Below are positions 50,739 to 59,894 of a stretch of DNA of 64,000 nt, piece after piece. The number at the start of each line of letters is the position of its first letter. Position 1 is the stretch's first letter. Below the pieces are notes generated by a model that worked only from the letters and a program-made list of their open reading frames with translations, searched no databases and was not told the origin of the DNA. Source of the DNA: DAORHV01 sp964458645. Lineage in GTDB: Bacteria; Patescibacteriota; Gracilibacteria; Peribacterales; Peribacteraceae. The position numbers and the translations under genes are program-made. Where the stretch lies: contig CAYWJU010000003.1 of assembly GCA_964458645.1 (NCBI GenBank), positions 1 to 64,000 on the forward strand, read 5' to 3'.

Positions 50739-51824
50739 GTGAATACCAGCACCCCGACCGGGAAACAGACCGGCCGCGCCGTGCGCTTCGACCTGTGTGC
50801 CTCGCTCCTGCTGCGCCTTGCCAATGCCGAGCAGGTTGAACGAGAACGCTTGGCGCATTTTTTCCTTGAACGCTTTGCCAATACACCCGAGCAATTCGCT
50901 CAATTTTTGCGGCACGTGGAATTGCGCTTGCCCTCCAAAGACGGGCGGGTATTGGCGAAGCAATATTTGGGAATACTTTCGCCGCTCGCCGAGCACTTCG
51001 GTATGTTCAAATTCAAGCGCCGGTTGGATACCGCATGTTTCGCCTTGGCCTTCCCAACGGAGTACGTCGAAGTTCGGCGTTACCTGCAACGCTACGAACA
51101 CGACTCTTCCACGACCCTGCGTCGCATTGCCCATTTACTGAAGAACTCGCTGCGCCCGCGCCCCTGCATCATTCGCGGCCGATTCAAAGAACCGTACAGC
51201 GTCTATAAGAAATTCCGCGAAAAAGAGTATCGCAGCCTGGCATCCATGCATGATTTGTTCGCATTTCGCATCATTTTGGCATCGGACAATGAACGCGACT
51301 GCTTCGATGTCCTGCACAGTTTGCACGACAAATTCATGCCGGTTGCGGGACGATTTAAAGATTATGTCAGCATCCCCAAACCCAACGGCTACCAAAGCCT
51401 GCATACAACGCTGAAACAAGTGCTGCCCGATTTGGACGTACCCGTGGAACTGCAAATTCGCACCCAATTCATGCACAACTTCTCCCAAGTCGGTTTGTCG
51501 ACGCACTGGCTGTACAAAAAGAAGGACGGCCCCGTTCTCTCTCGCGAACAACGGGCGCTGCTTGAGCACGTGGCATCGTTGTCGAAGTTCGCGGGTCGCC
51601 AGCGGCATGTCTACGTCTTTGCCGAAGGACAATTCCTTCGCTTGCCGGTGGGAACGACCGTGCGCACGGTTGCGCGTACGTTCGGCAAGGGCGTTCTGGA
51701 CGATACCGAGCCCCGCGTGAACCAGCAGCGACGCGATTGGGACTATGCCGTAGCCGACGGCGACACAGTAACGTTCTTGCGCACAGGCAATTCGCGTGCC
51801 AAGGTAGCAGCCCGTAAACGATGA
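50739..51824 (+). CDS. RelA-type (p)ppGpp synthetase lacking an HD hydrolase domain
   Basis: 361 residues. The N-terminus keeps only the helical end of the RSH hydrolase region (LAKQYLGILSPLAEHFGMFK) with no HD motif. The synthetase domain is intact: GRFKEPYSVYKKF, DLFAFRIIL, RFKDYVSIPKPNGYQSLHTT and the catalytic Glu in VELQIRTQFMH. A TGS-like domain follows (about 285-350; HVYVFAEGQFLRLPVGTTV). No ACT/RRM regulatory end. It should make alarmone from GTP/GDP and ATP; hydrolysis may be done by the fusion protein at 11438. Its stop overlaps the start of the PAS-GAF gene. Confidence 0.9.
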   Translation: MNTSTPTGKQTGRAVRFDLCASLLLRLANAEQVERERLAHFFLERFANTPEQFAQFLRHVELRLPSKDGRVLAKQYLGILSPLAEHFGMFKFKRRLDTACFALAFPTEYVEVRRYLQRYEHDSSTTLRRIAHLLKNSLRPRPCIIRGRFKEPYSVYKKFREKEYRSLASMHDLFAFRIILASDNERDCFDVLHSLHDKFMPVAGRFKDYVSIPKPNGYQSLHTTLKQVLPDLDVPVELQIRTQFMHNFSQVGLSTHWLYKKKDGPVLSREQRALLEHVASLSKFAGRQRHVYVFAEGQFLRLPVGTTVRTVARTFGKGVLDDTEPRVNQQRRDWDYAVADGDTVTFLRTGNSRAKVAARKR

Positions 51825-53089
51825 TGAACGCACCCTCTCACCGATTTGTCGGCACGTTGTACCAAAAGCTCGTCGAGCATATGAACGAGGGTGTTTGGAT
51901 GGGCGACGAACACGAGCGCACCGTGTATGCAAACCCGAAATTCTGCGAATTGGTCGGCTACAGCCTGAAGGAAATTCTTGGAAAACAATCTTACGAATTT
52001 TGGGAACCCGAAAGCGCAAAAAGAGTGCGCCACATTAATGAAAAGGATCGCAAGCGCGGCATCAGCAGCAGTTACGAAGGGAATTTGCTCACGAAACAGG
52101 GCGCGATTATTCCGGTACGTCTAAGCGGAACCCCCCTTCCGGACGGCGGGACCATTGGCATTATGACCGACTTGCGGGAGATGAAGAAAAAGCATGAGTC
52201 GGCGATGATTTTGGATCACGCCATCGCGCAATCCAACGAAGCGATGATTCTGATCGGACATGATTGGACGATTCAGTCATGGAACCGCGGCGCGACACAT
52301 ACCTTCGGCTACCAGAAAGGTAAAATTCTTGCCCGACCGCTTGCAACGCTTTTGCCCTCGCTTGAACCCGACGTATTGCTGGCCTCCACCCGCAAAGGCC
52401 GCGTGGAGTTGGATGCACGGCATGCCGGCGGTGGGAAAATTAAAATCGCGGCCACGTTGAGCGTGTTGCCCAAGAATGCACAGGGGCTGAAATATCTGAT
52501 GATCGCCCGCGACGTTACGGCGCAAGTGCGCTTCGAGGAAGAGCTGTCGTTGAAGTACGAGAAATTGTCCGATGCCTACAACCAGTTCGGCATTATCCGC
52601 AGGCAGATGGACTATATGTTCGAGCTTGCGGAACTTTCGGCCGAGAGCACCGACGGCAAAACGCTGTCCGACTACATCGTCAGCTCGGTCATCATGCTCT
52701 CGCGCGTGGATGCCTGCACTCTGCGTTTGTACGACCACAACAAGGGCACTTTGCGATTGCTCTCCGCGTACGGCGCACCGGAAAAGATGCTGGATCAACA
52801 GGAGATCACCTTCCGCGGAAGCCTGGCCGAGAAAGCATTCCTGCAGCAACGTCCGATCAAAGTCATCGACATCGCCCATGAGCCGTTGTATCGCTCCGTG
52901 CAGTGGGCCAGACAACACAACTTCACGTCGGCACTCATCATTGCCTTGTCGTTCCAGTCTCAAATGGTCGGCAGCCTGAATTTGTATGTGACGCCGGAAA
53001 AGAAGTTGGAGCTGTTCGAAAACGCATTCGTTGAACGGTATGCGCGTTTAATCGGCATCATGATGGCGAAATGGCGGCGCCTGGAATAA
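51821..53089 (+). CDS. PAS-PAS-GAF sensor protein without output domain
   Basis: 422 residues. PAS 1 at about 12-125 (MNEGVWMGDEHERTVYANPK, FCELVGYSLKEILGK, then PAC end), PAS 2 at about 132-240 (NEAMILIGHDWTIQSWNRGA), coiled coil 240-265, GAF at about 270-420 (VDACTLRLYDHNKGTLRLLS). No kinase, cyclase or DNA-binding domain follows. It overlaps the (p)ppGpp synthetase gene by four bases, so the two are co-translated and this may be its sensory partner (inference). ATGATG leaves two possible starts (51821, 51824). Confidence 0.85.
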   Translation: MMNAPSHRFVGTLYQKLVEHMNEGVWMGDEHERTVYANPKFCELVGYSLKEILGKQSYEFWEPESAKRVRHINEKDRKRGISSSYEGNLLTKQGAIIPVRLSGTPLPDGGTIGIMTDLREMKKKHESAMILDHAIAQSNEAMILIGHDWTIQSWNRGATHTFGYQKGKILARPLATLLPSLEPDVLLASTRKGRVELDARHAGGGKIKIAATLSVLPKNAQGLKYLMIARDVTAQVRFEEELSLKYEKLSDAYNQFGIIRRQMDYMFELAELSAESTDGKTLSDYIVSSVIMLSRVDACTLRLYDHNKGTLRLLSAYGAPEKMLDQQEITFRGSLAEKAFLQQRPIKVIDIAHEPLYRSVQWARQHNFTSALIIALSFQSQMVGSLNLYVTPEKKLELFENAFVERYARLIGIMMAKWRRLE

Positions 53090-53104
53090 TGATGCACCGT
53101 TCGT

Positions 53105-55783
53105 TCAGCGCCGCTGTGACGCATGAACTTTCAGCACTCGGTCCACTGTTTCTTTCGCCAAGTCACGAACGACGCGATCGGGCCGCTCTATGCATGGCAC
53201 TTCCGCTTGCGTGAGATTTCTTGCTATATCCCATAAGACCCCCTCCGTAAGCTCCGGTTGCTCCGGGGCATGTTCGGCCAATGCGGCAATCATGCCGTGC
53301 ACTATCGCTTCGCTATAGTGCTCTTTCACCTGCAGTCGATGCTGGCGCCCCTTCTTTTGCGTTGCGCCGAAACGCTCGAACATCCACGATCGGAACTTCT
53401 TGAAGGACAAATCGAACAGGTCGGATGCATCTGCCTTACGGGGAATCTTTGCATCATCCGGTGAGCCGAAATACTCCGTGATTTCCGCGCGGACTGCATC
53501 CATGGAGGGGCGACTGCCTTCTCCCGATCTCCGTGCATGCTCTCGTTCAACCGCCCGATGAATCAATCCGGCAATGTGCGTACGAACCGTCTCGAAAATC
53601 GTCTGCAACATTTCGGACTTGTCATCAGGCTCGCTGTCGCGAAGAAGTTGCCGACAGAGCGTTCTAAGCAATCGATGACGCACTTCGGCTTCGATGAATT
53701 GCTGCAGACCGATAAATTCCTGACGATCATGCAGGCATTGCGCAACCTGGTTTCGAACGAGATTCACAATCTGCACATCGAGCCTGCGACGCAAGGTCTG
53801 CTCCGGGTCAACAAGCTGGGAATCCGGTGCGAGCAAGCGGGTTTTCAGCAACGAGTTCTGCCGCAAAGACGGCTGCTCCGGGTGATCGCGCTGAATGATG
53901 AGCGACAGCGGCTGGCCGGACTCGCGATGCTGCACCCACCACATACGAAACCCGGGTGGCAAACGCGGAATACTGCGATAAATACGGCTGTAGGACTCAC
54001 GATGTCCATCGACGACCAGCATTCCACCGGGTTGCAGCAATTCGATGTTCTGGAGAATGTCGCGCCTCCATACATCGCCGGGTTCATGTGAATCGGACCG
54101 CACCGATGTCACCAGCAAAGCGGCACCCTTACCATTCGACCCAAGTTTTTGAGGAAACTCGAGAAAGAATGACGGCAAAAAATTCCGTGAAGCAAAGCGA
54201 GCATGATCGTTCAGGTCGATGCCATCGGGCGCTAACGTTCTGTAGTATTCCGGACCAGCATAGGCATCGGCACCTTCCACGGCATCGACGAATTCGTCCG
54301 TAAAGATGTTCCGGAGAGCGGTGATACCGTTGCCGTTTTGTACGCCTGCTGTGCTGGGTCGCCTCAACGTTGCCCTGGATGGCGTTGTCGCCGTGTCGCC
54401 GTTGCGATGCAGGCGAACAAGCCAGCTGATGTCGTCGTTCACCGCACCGACATATTCCACGACACGTTCGAGTAAGTCATCGCGATTGCGCTCCCGCTCC
54501 GGAACTTCCATTCCGCTGCATTGCGTGTAGAGCGCTGCAATCTCGCTGAGGCGATCGCCTGAAGGGGGCCGCGGCGAACGATGTGGAGATAGTTCCGCCA
54601 GCAAATCTTCCAGCATCACGCGTTGTCCATACAACTCCATGAGATGCTCTTCGCGGAAACGACGCCACTCCACGGCGTCGGCGTCGGCGTCACTCAAACT
54701 TCTGTTTCGGTAACCCGCCACCCAACGGCGCATGGACAAGCTCATCGTTCGCGTGGCATCACCCACGTATTCACGCGAATCCAGTATTTTCCCCAGTTCC
54801 ACCACTCCTTGGAATAAATCGTTCGGGTGCTGCAGCAGGCGAAGCACCTCGTTCAGATCGAAGAAGTCCGGCCCGGCGACAGGTCCGTGTTCTACGCCTC
54901 TGTTTGGCATTTGATTGGTAAGACGACTGCCCCAACGATCTCGCAGACGATGCTGCAACGCATGCGTCAGAATATCGATCGCTTGGCGCGCATGGCGATA
55001 CTCCTGAAGACGCTGCTGCTCCTCTGCCTGATCCTCCCGCGGTACCAATAATTCAGATCGGATGTAGCGCTCTAAAATCGGCCCGATGTCGAAGTACAGG
55101 CGATCTCCCACCCGTACGTGATCGACGGCGGCATTGAGCGGTTCGCTACGACCTTCGCGGACAATCGTGCGTTCGGATTGCATATCGTACCCCTCGACGG
55201 TGATGCCGTTTCCCGGCCCTTTCACCAAGTGGAGCGACCGCTCGCCGGGTCGCGTGTACGTTTCGGCCAGCGCCGCTTCTACATCGAGAATGGACCCCTT
55301 CATGCCCAGGCGTTCGGTGAGCAAATCGTCCTCACGATCGACGCGCCAGTCCTGCCATGTGGAGGCGCGAGCGACGTTGCCAACAATTAAGAAGAGCGTG
55401 TATGCCCGGTGCAACTGAGGGTGAAGCTCGTGAAAGTGCGGCAATGTTTTCCCGCTGCGATTCTCCTGCAGCCATGTTCGATACTGTCGGTCGTGTGTCT
55501 GTACCAGCCGCTCCGCAAACAGTCGCGCAGTCGTGGAATCGCAACATGCATCTGCCTCGGGTAAATCCACGTCTTCGCCTGAAGATGCTACCAGCGAACG
55601 TACGCGATGAAAGACGCCGAGTCGCTGCATCCGCTGTAGGTAGTCGGTATCGCCGAATGTTTCGCAGATATGCTGCAAGACCGCTCCGGCAAACATTGTG
55701 GAAACGCTTTCGACCGCATCATTCTGGGATTCCAGATCACGCTGTGCCGATTCGCCAGTGAATTCAGGGGACTTGAGACTCAT
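53105..55783 (-). CDS. large protein of unknown function
   Basis: 892 residues, soluble, highly charged, helical at both ends. Around 570-650 the stretch GNGKGAALLVTSVRSDSHEP, then NIELLQPGGMLVVDGHRESY resembles the end of a Rossmann-type methyltransferase core (LLxPGG motif), but the SAM-binding GxGxG is not evident. No signal peptide. The long complementary open frames here are shadows. Monocistronic; starts 12 bases from a pyrimidine-poor leader, so the start is uncertain. Confidence 0.7.
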   Translation of the reverse strand: MSLKSPEFTGESAQRDLESQNDAVESVSTMFAGAVLQHICETFGDTDYLQRMQRLGVFHRVRSLVASSGEDVDLPEADACCDSTTARLFAERLVQTHDRQYRTWLQENRSGKTLPHFHELHPQLHRAYTLFLIVGNVARASTWQDWRVDREDDLLTERLGMKGSILDVEAALAETYTRPGERSLHLVKGPGNGITVEGYDMQSERTIVREGRSEPLNAAVDHVRVGDRLYFDIGPILERYIRSELLVPREDQAEEQQRLQEYRHARQAIDILTHALQHRLRDRWGSRLTNQMPNRGVEHGPVAGPDFFDLNEVLRLLQHPNDLFQGVVELGKILDSREYVGDATRTMSLSMRRWVAGYRNRSLSDADADAVEWRRFREEHLMELYGQRVMLEDLLAELSPHRSPRPPSGDRLSEIAALYTQCSGMEVPERERNRDDLLERVVEYVGAVNDDISWLVRLHRNGDTATTPSRATLRRPSTAGVQNGNGITALRNIFTDEFVDAVEGADAYAGPEYYRTLAPDGIDLNDHARFASRNFLPSFFLEFPQKLGSNGKGAALLVTSVRSDSHEPGDVWRRDILQNIELLQPGGMLVVDGHRESYSRIYRSIPRLPPGFRMWWVQHRESGQPLSLIIQRDHPEQPSLRQNSLLKTRLLAPDSQLVDPEQTLRRRLDVQIVNLVRNQVAQCLHDRQEFIGLQQFIEAEVRHRLLRTLCRQLLRDSEPDDKSEMLQTIFETVRTHIAGLIHRAVEREHARRSGEGSRPSMDAVRAEITEYFGSPDDAKIPRKADASDLFDLSFKKFRSWMFERFGATQKKGRQHRLQVKEHYSEAIVHGMIAALAEHAPEQPELTEGVLWDIARNLTQAEVPCIERPDRVVRDLAKETVDRVLKVHASQRR

Positions 55784-55958
55784 GCAAGAGCAATGTGCGA
55801 GGCCGAAGCCGTCGCATAAGGAGGCGAAGTGTGCCAGAGCCTCAGCGGAACCGCCATGACTTTCCCTTGCCTCCTCACCCTATTGAAAAGCCTCTACAGA
55901 AGGAATTGTCAACCTACATTGACGCACTCTTCACGACTTGCGAGAAGCACATACACCA

Positions 55959-55984
55959 AAACCCCCACGCACAGCATGGGGGTT
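55959..55984 (-). terminator. intrinsic terminator of the surface-protein operon
   Basis: Minus strand AACCCCC...GGGGGTT stem followed by TTGG, 30 bases after the stop at 56014. Confidence 0.7.
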
Positions 55985-56013
55985 GAGGTAAAAGAAACGA
56001 ACGAAAGTCTGTA

Positions 56014-59000
56014 CTACGGGTTGCAGGCGCCAGCCGTACAGCCGTTGGCACAACTGAGCGAGATGTGACGAACCGTGCCGTCGGAGCGGGCACAGTACGT
56101 TTCCTGCACCCCGGTGTTGCCGTTCACACAGATGTCGGCGTCATTACCCGACAAGTTGGTGGCAGTGCCGGCGACCGAGATGTCGAATCCGCCATCGGTT
56201 TCGCTGCAGTCCAGTTCACCACCGGATGGAGGCGGTGCACCTGCGGCAGTGCAGGAAGCGGCGCCGCTGACTGCCACGTTGCACTTGGTACCGACCGGGC
56301 AGAAATGCAGAACTTCTTCGCGCAAGTGCGTGGTGTTGTTGCAGGTCTGCTCGTAGATAAGCTCGTCTGCAAGCGGGTTGGCATCACAGCGATCCTGCAC
56401 TTGGCTGGAACCGAACGTTACAACGTGGCTGGCTACCACGATGTTGACGCTATCGATGTCTTCACAATCCAACGCGCACACGTTGGGCTGAGCCATGTTG
56501 CATCCCCAACCAACTTCAATCTGACAAACGTCAGTGCAACCGTCGCCGGAGGTGGTGTTGCCGTCATCGCAACCTTCACCCAACTGACGAACGCCGTTGC
56601 CACAAACGATCGGAATACACGTGCTTGGTTGGCCGCTGCAGGAGAAGCCGTTTTCAATGAGACATGCAGCCGAGCAACCATCGCCCGCTGTCGTGTTTGT
56701 ATCATCACAGGTTTCGCCACCGGCAATTGTTCCATTGCCACACTGATCACAGATGTTCGGAGAGCCTGTGTCACAGCTGTAGCCGCTCTCCACCCCACAA
56801 GTGGCATTGCAGCCGTCACCAGCGGTCGTGTCGCCATCGTCGCAGGCCTCGGTGCCACCACGCGTACCGTTACCGCACAGGTCGCATACGTTCGGCGTAG
56901 CCGTGGTGCAGCTGTAACCACTTTCCACTGCACAGACGGCGTCACAACCGTCGCCGGCAGTGGTGTTTCCGTCGTCGCAAGTCTCGCCACCTTCACGTGT
57001 GCCATCTCCACAAACCACATCCGGCGTACAAACGTTCGGGGACGCAGTGTCGCAGCTATAGCCACTTTCCACAGCACAAACGGCATCGCAGCCGTCGCCG
57101 TCCGTGGTGTTGCCGTCGTCGCAGGTCTCGCCTGCTTCACGCAAGCTGTTGCCACAGTCACTATTCGAAGCACAAACGTTCGGGCTGGCAGTCGTACAAG
57201 CAAAGCCGCTTTCAATGGCACAGGTTGCATTGCAGCCGTCACCAGCGGTCGTGTCGCCGTCATCGCACGATTCACCGGAATTTCGCGTGCTGTCGCCACA
57301 AGCCGGGTCTGCACTGCAGATGCTGCCATTGTTGTTGTCTGGACAGATGGCATTCGCAAGCTTGCCGATCTTGTCGTGCGTTACGCTGTATTCGGCGAAC
57401 CAGAGATTGCCGTCCGGACCGAGCGTGATGATAGTCGGCTCGGCGCTGGATGTGGGAATGGCGAATTCTGTAATGGTGCCGCCCGGTGTAATGCGACCAA
57501 TGTTGTTCCCGTCAAACTCGGTAAACCACAGGTTGCCGTCGGGACCAAGCGTAATGCCATACGGATGTGTGTTGGCTGCCAAATCGAACTCCGTAATGGT
57601 GCCGGTCGGCGTGATTTTGGCGATCTTGTTGGCCTGGAATTCCGTAAACCACAGGTTGCCGTCGGGACCGGCAGCAATGGTGTAGGGCTGACTATTGGCA
57701 GTCGGAATGGCGAATTCCGTAATCGCACCGGTTGAGGTGATCCTGCCGATTTTGTTGGCCTGCGTTTGGGTGAACCACACGTTGCCGTCTGGCCCGGCCG
57801 CAAGGAAGAGCGGCTCGCTGTTCGCAGTCGGAATAGTGAATTCTGTTACGATTCCAGACGGCGTAATGCGGCCGATCTTGTTGGCATCGGATTCGGTAAA
57901 CCACAGGTTGCCGTCGGGCCCAGTGACAATCCCAATCGGCTTGCTGTTGGCAGTAAGAACTGCGAAGTCCGTGACTGCTCCGGTGGAGGTAATTCTGGAA
58001 ATCTTGTTTGCAATGCCTTTGGTAAACCACACGTTGCCGTCGGGACCAAGGGTGATGCCGCCATCCGGTGCGCCGTTCGTAATGGCGTACTTCGTCGTTG
58101 CGCCAGTGGACGTAATTTTCACGATATTCAGTCCGGTGGACTCGGTGTACCAGATATTGCCGTCGGAACCTGCGGTCACCGCGAAGACGCCGCCAGTGCC
58201 GGTGAATTCCGTAATGGTGGGACCGGCTGCACAGTCTGCGCAGGTAAAGCCGCTTTCGATCGTGCAGGTGGCCGAACAGCCGTCTCCTGCGGTGGTGTTG
58301 GCATCGTCACACTGTTCGGTGCTGGCAAGCGTTCCGTTACCGCACTGATCACAGACGTTCGGCGTGGCGGTGTTGCAGCTGTAACCGTTCTCTATTGTGC
58401 ATGTCGCACTGCAGCCATCACCCGAAGTAGTGTCGCCATCGTCGCAAGCTTCTCCGTTTTGGCGGATGCCGTTGCCACATACTGCAACAATGGGAGTACA
58501 AACGTTGGGGCTTGCCGTGTCACACGTAAAGCCGCCTTCCACATCGCACGTTGCATTGCAGCCGTCGGCTGCGGTCGTGTTGCCGTCGTCGCAGGTTTCG
58601 CCGACGTATGTGGGAGCCGTGAACGCACAATCTTCTGCGCCATCGCAGACCGTACAGTCGTCATGACAGGTGCAATCGTCGCCATCCACGGTGAATTCGC
58701 ACTCAATCGCCCAGTCACACTCTTCATTGTTATCCACGAATGCGTTACCGCAAGCGTCGCCTTCGCGCTCGCTGTTGCCGCACACTGGGGCGACAGTATC
58801 AGGATCACACACGTTCGGCGTGGCGGTGTTGCAGGTGTAACCGTTTTCGACCGCGCAAGTTGCGGAACAACCATCGCCGGCAGTGGCGTTGCCATCATCG
58901 CAGGTTTCGCCCTGGCCGCGGACACCGTTGCCGCATGTCTGCGTACAAACACTTGGTTCGCCGGTATCGCAGGTGAAACCGGATTCGACCGCACAGGTGG

Positions 59001-59892
59001 CATTGCAGCCATCTCCGGCGGTCGTGTTGCCGTCGTCGCAGGTTTCGCCGTTCGTCACCAGTCCGTCGCCGCAAGCGGCATCCGGGGTACAAACGCTCTG
59101 CTCGCTGGTGGCGTCGCAGGTGAAGCCNNNNNNNNNNTCAATCGTGCAGGTGGCCGAACAGCCGTCGCCAGCCGTCAGGTCGCCATCGTCGCAGTCCTCG
59201 GTGTTGGCTTTCCAGCCGTTGCCGCACACCGGGGCGATATCGATAAGCATGTTCTGATCCGTCGGAACCAACGCGATAAGCTGCGGACCTTTCAGTCGTG
59301 CGCCGCTGGCCGTGTCGTATTCGGTAGACGTCTTGAAGACGATGCCGTTAATCGTTTCGAAGGCACTCAAGTCGGCGCCATGTGCGGCCTTTATCGCAGC
59401 AGAAGCAAAGAACAAGCCCGGAAAGCGCACGGCAAAACCGGACGCACTCTGGTTGGCGATTTCGGTAGCGGCGGTGGAAGACGTGTAGATATAACCGTAG
59501 TACGGTCGCGTGGCACCGTTGCTATCCACAATGACGCGCTCGAACGGAACGGATGTCACTCCGGTCGGAACCCGTACCAAGAAGACTTTGTCGGCCGCAG
59601 CGGTCTGGCTGCTATCCCCCACGAAGTCCATTTCGTAAAACTCCACACCATTGGCGAGCGTGCGGATGTAGGTAACCGAACCGGCAAGGTTTGAGCCTGC
59701 AGCGGCGGCGCCGTGATTCTCTCCCGGAATGAACGGGATGGGAATGGTGCTGTTGCTGACCCTGGGGCCAGATTGCGCAACAGTAAGGAAGACGAACGTC
59801 GAGGCGACGGCGCACATTCCTATTGCGACCATGACGGCCGGGCGACGAAGGAAGCTTTTCAGCTTCATCTGTGAAGTGACTGCGTCTTCCAT
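56014..59892 (-). CDS. surface protein with twelve cysteine-rich repeats (DUF4215) and a Vgb-type seven-bladed propeller
   Basis: About 1290 residues as assembled. N-terminal membrane signal (FLRRPAVMVAIGMCAVAS), a unique domain to about 245, then repeats of the form CGNGxxxxGETCDDGNTTAG (DGCNATC...GFTC), about 35 residues with six Cys each: six before and six after a central propeller. The propeller (about 565-860) has seven blades marked by GPDGNLWFTE-like motifs, as in virginiamycin B lyase-type proteins. A Cys-rich C-terminal domain ends in CANGCTAGACNP. The gene contains an assembly gap of ten N (59128-59137) within the first repeat, so the true number of repeats is unknown. Start two bases after the stop of the upstream gene; leader CATTTCCCCTGTAATT. 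Confidence 0.85.
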   Translation of the reverse strand: MEDAVTSQMKLKSFLRRPAVMVAIGMCAVASTFVFLTVAQSGPRVSNSTIPIPFIPGENHGAAAAGSNLAGSVTYIRTLANGVEFYEMDFVGDSSQTAAADKVFLVRVPTGVTSVPFERVIVDSNGATRPYYGYIYTSSTAATEIANQSASGFAVRFPGLFFASAAIKAAHGADLSAFETINGIVFKTSTEYDTASGARLKGPQLIALVPTDQNMLIDIAPVCGNGWKANTEDCDDGDLTAGDGCSATCTIXXXXGFTCDATSEQSVCTPDAACGDGLVTNGETCDDGNTTAGDGCNATCAVESGFTCDTGEPSVCTQTCGNGVRGQGETCDDGNATAGDGCSATCAVENGYTCNTATPNVCDPDTVAPVCGNSEREGDACGNAFVDNNEECDWAIECEFTVDGDDCTCHDDCTVCDGAEDCAFTAPTYVGETCDDGNTTAADGCNATCDVEGGFTCDTASPNVCTPIVAVCGNGIRQNGEACDDGDTTSGDGCSATCTIENGYSCNTATPNVCDQCGNGTLASTEQCDDANTTAGDGCSATCTIESGFTCADCAAGPTITEFTGTGGVFAVTAGSDGNIWYTESTGLNIVKITSTGATTKYAITNGAPDGGITLGPDGNVWFTKGIANKISRITSTGAVTDFAVLTANSKPIGIVTGPDGNLWFTESDANKIGRITPSGIVTEFTIPTANSEPLFLAAGPDGNVWFTQTQANKIGRITSTGAITEFAIPTANSQPYTIAAGPDGNLWFTEFQANKIAKITPTGTITEFDLAANTHPYGITLGPDGNLWFTEFDGNNIGRITPGGTITEFAIPTSSAEPTIITLGPDGNLWFAEYSVTHDKIGKLANAICPDNNNGSICSADPACGDSTRNSGESCDDGDTTAGDGCNATCAIESGFACTTASPNVCASNSDCGNSLREAGETCDDGNTTDGDGCDAVCAVESGYSCDTASPNVCTPDVVCGDGTREGGETCDDGNTTAGDGCDAVCAVESGYSCTTATPNVCDLCGNGTRGGTEACDDGDTTAGDGCNATCGVESGYSCDTGSPNICDQCGNGTIAGGETCDDTNTTAGDGCSAACLIENGFSCSGQPSTCIPIVCGNGVRQLGEGCDDGNTTSGDGCTDVCQIEVGWGCNMAQPNVCALDCEDIDSVNIVVASHVVTFGSSQVQDRCDANPLADELIYEQTCNNTTHLREEVLHFCPVGTKCNVAVSGAASCTAAGAPPPSGGELDCSETDGGFDISVAGTATNLSGNDADICVNGNTGVQETYCARSDGTVRHISLSCANGCTAGACNP
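59128..59137. other. assembly gap (ten N)
   Basis: Falls inside tandem cysteine-rich repeats, where short reads collapse; real length unknown. Confidence 0.98.
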
Positions 59893-59894
59893 AA

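Noticed and set aside
56500..59200. Regular repeats that could suggest a CRISPR array
   Set aside because: They are imperfect, about 105 bases long and in frame, coding for cysteine-rich protein repeats.
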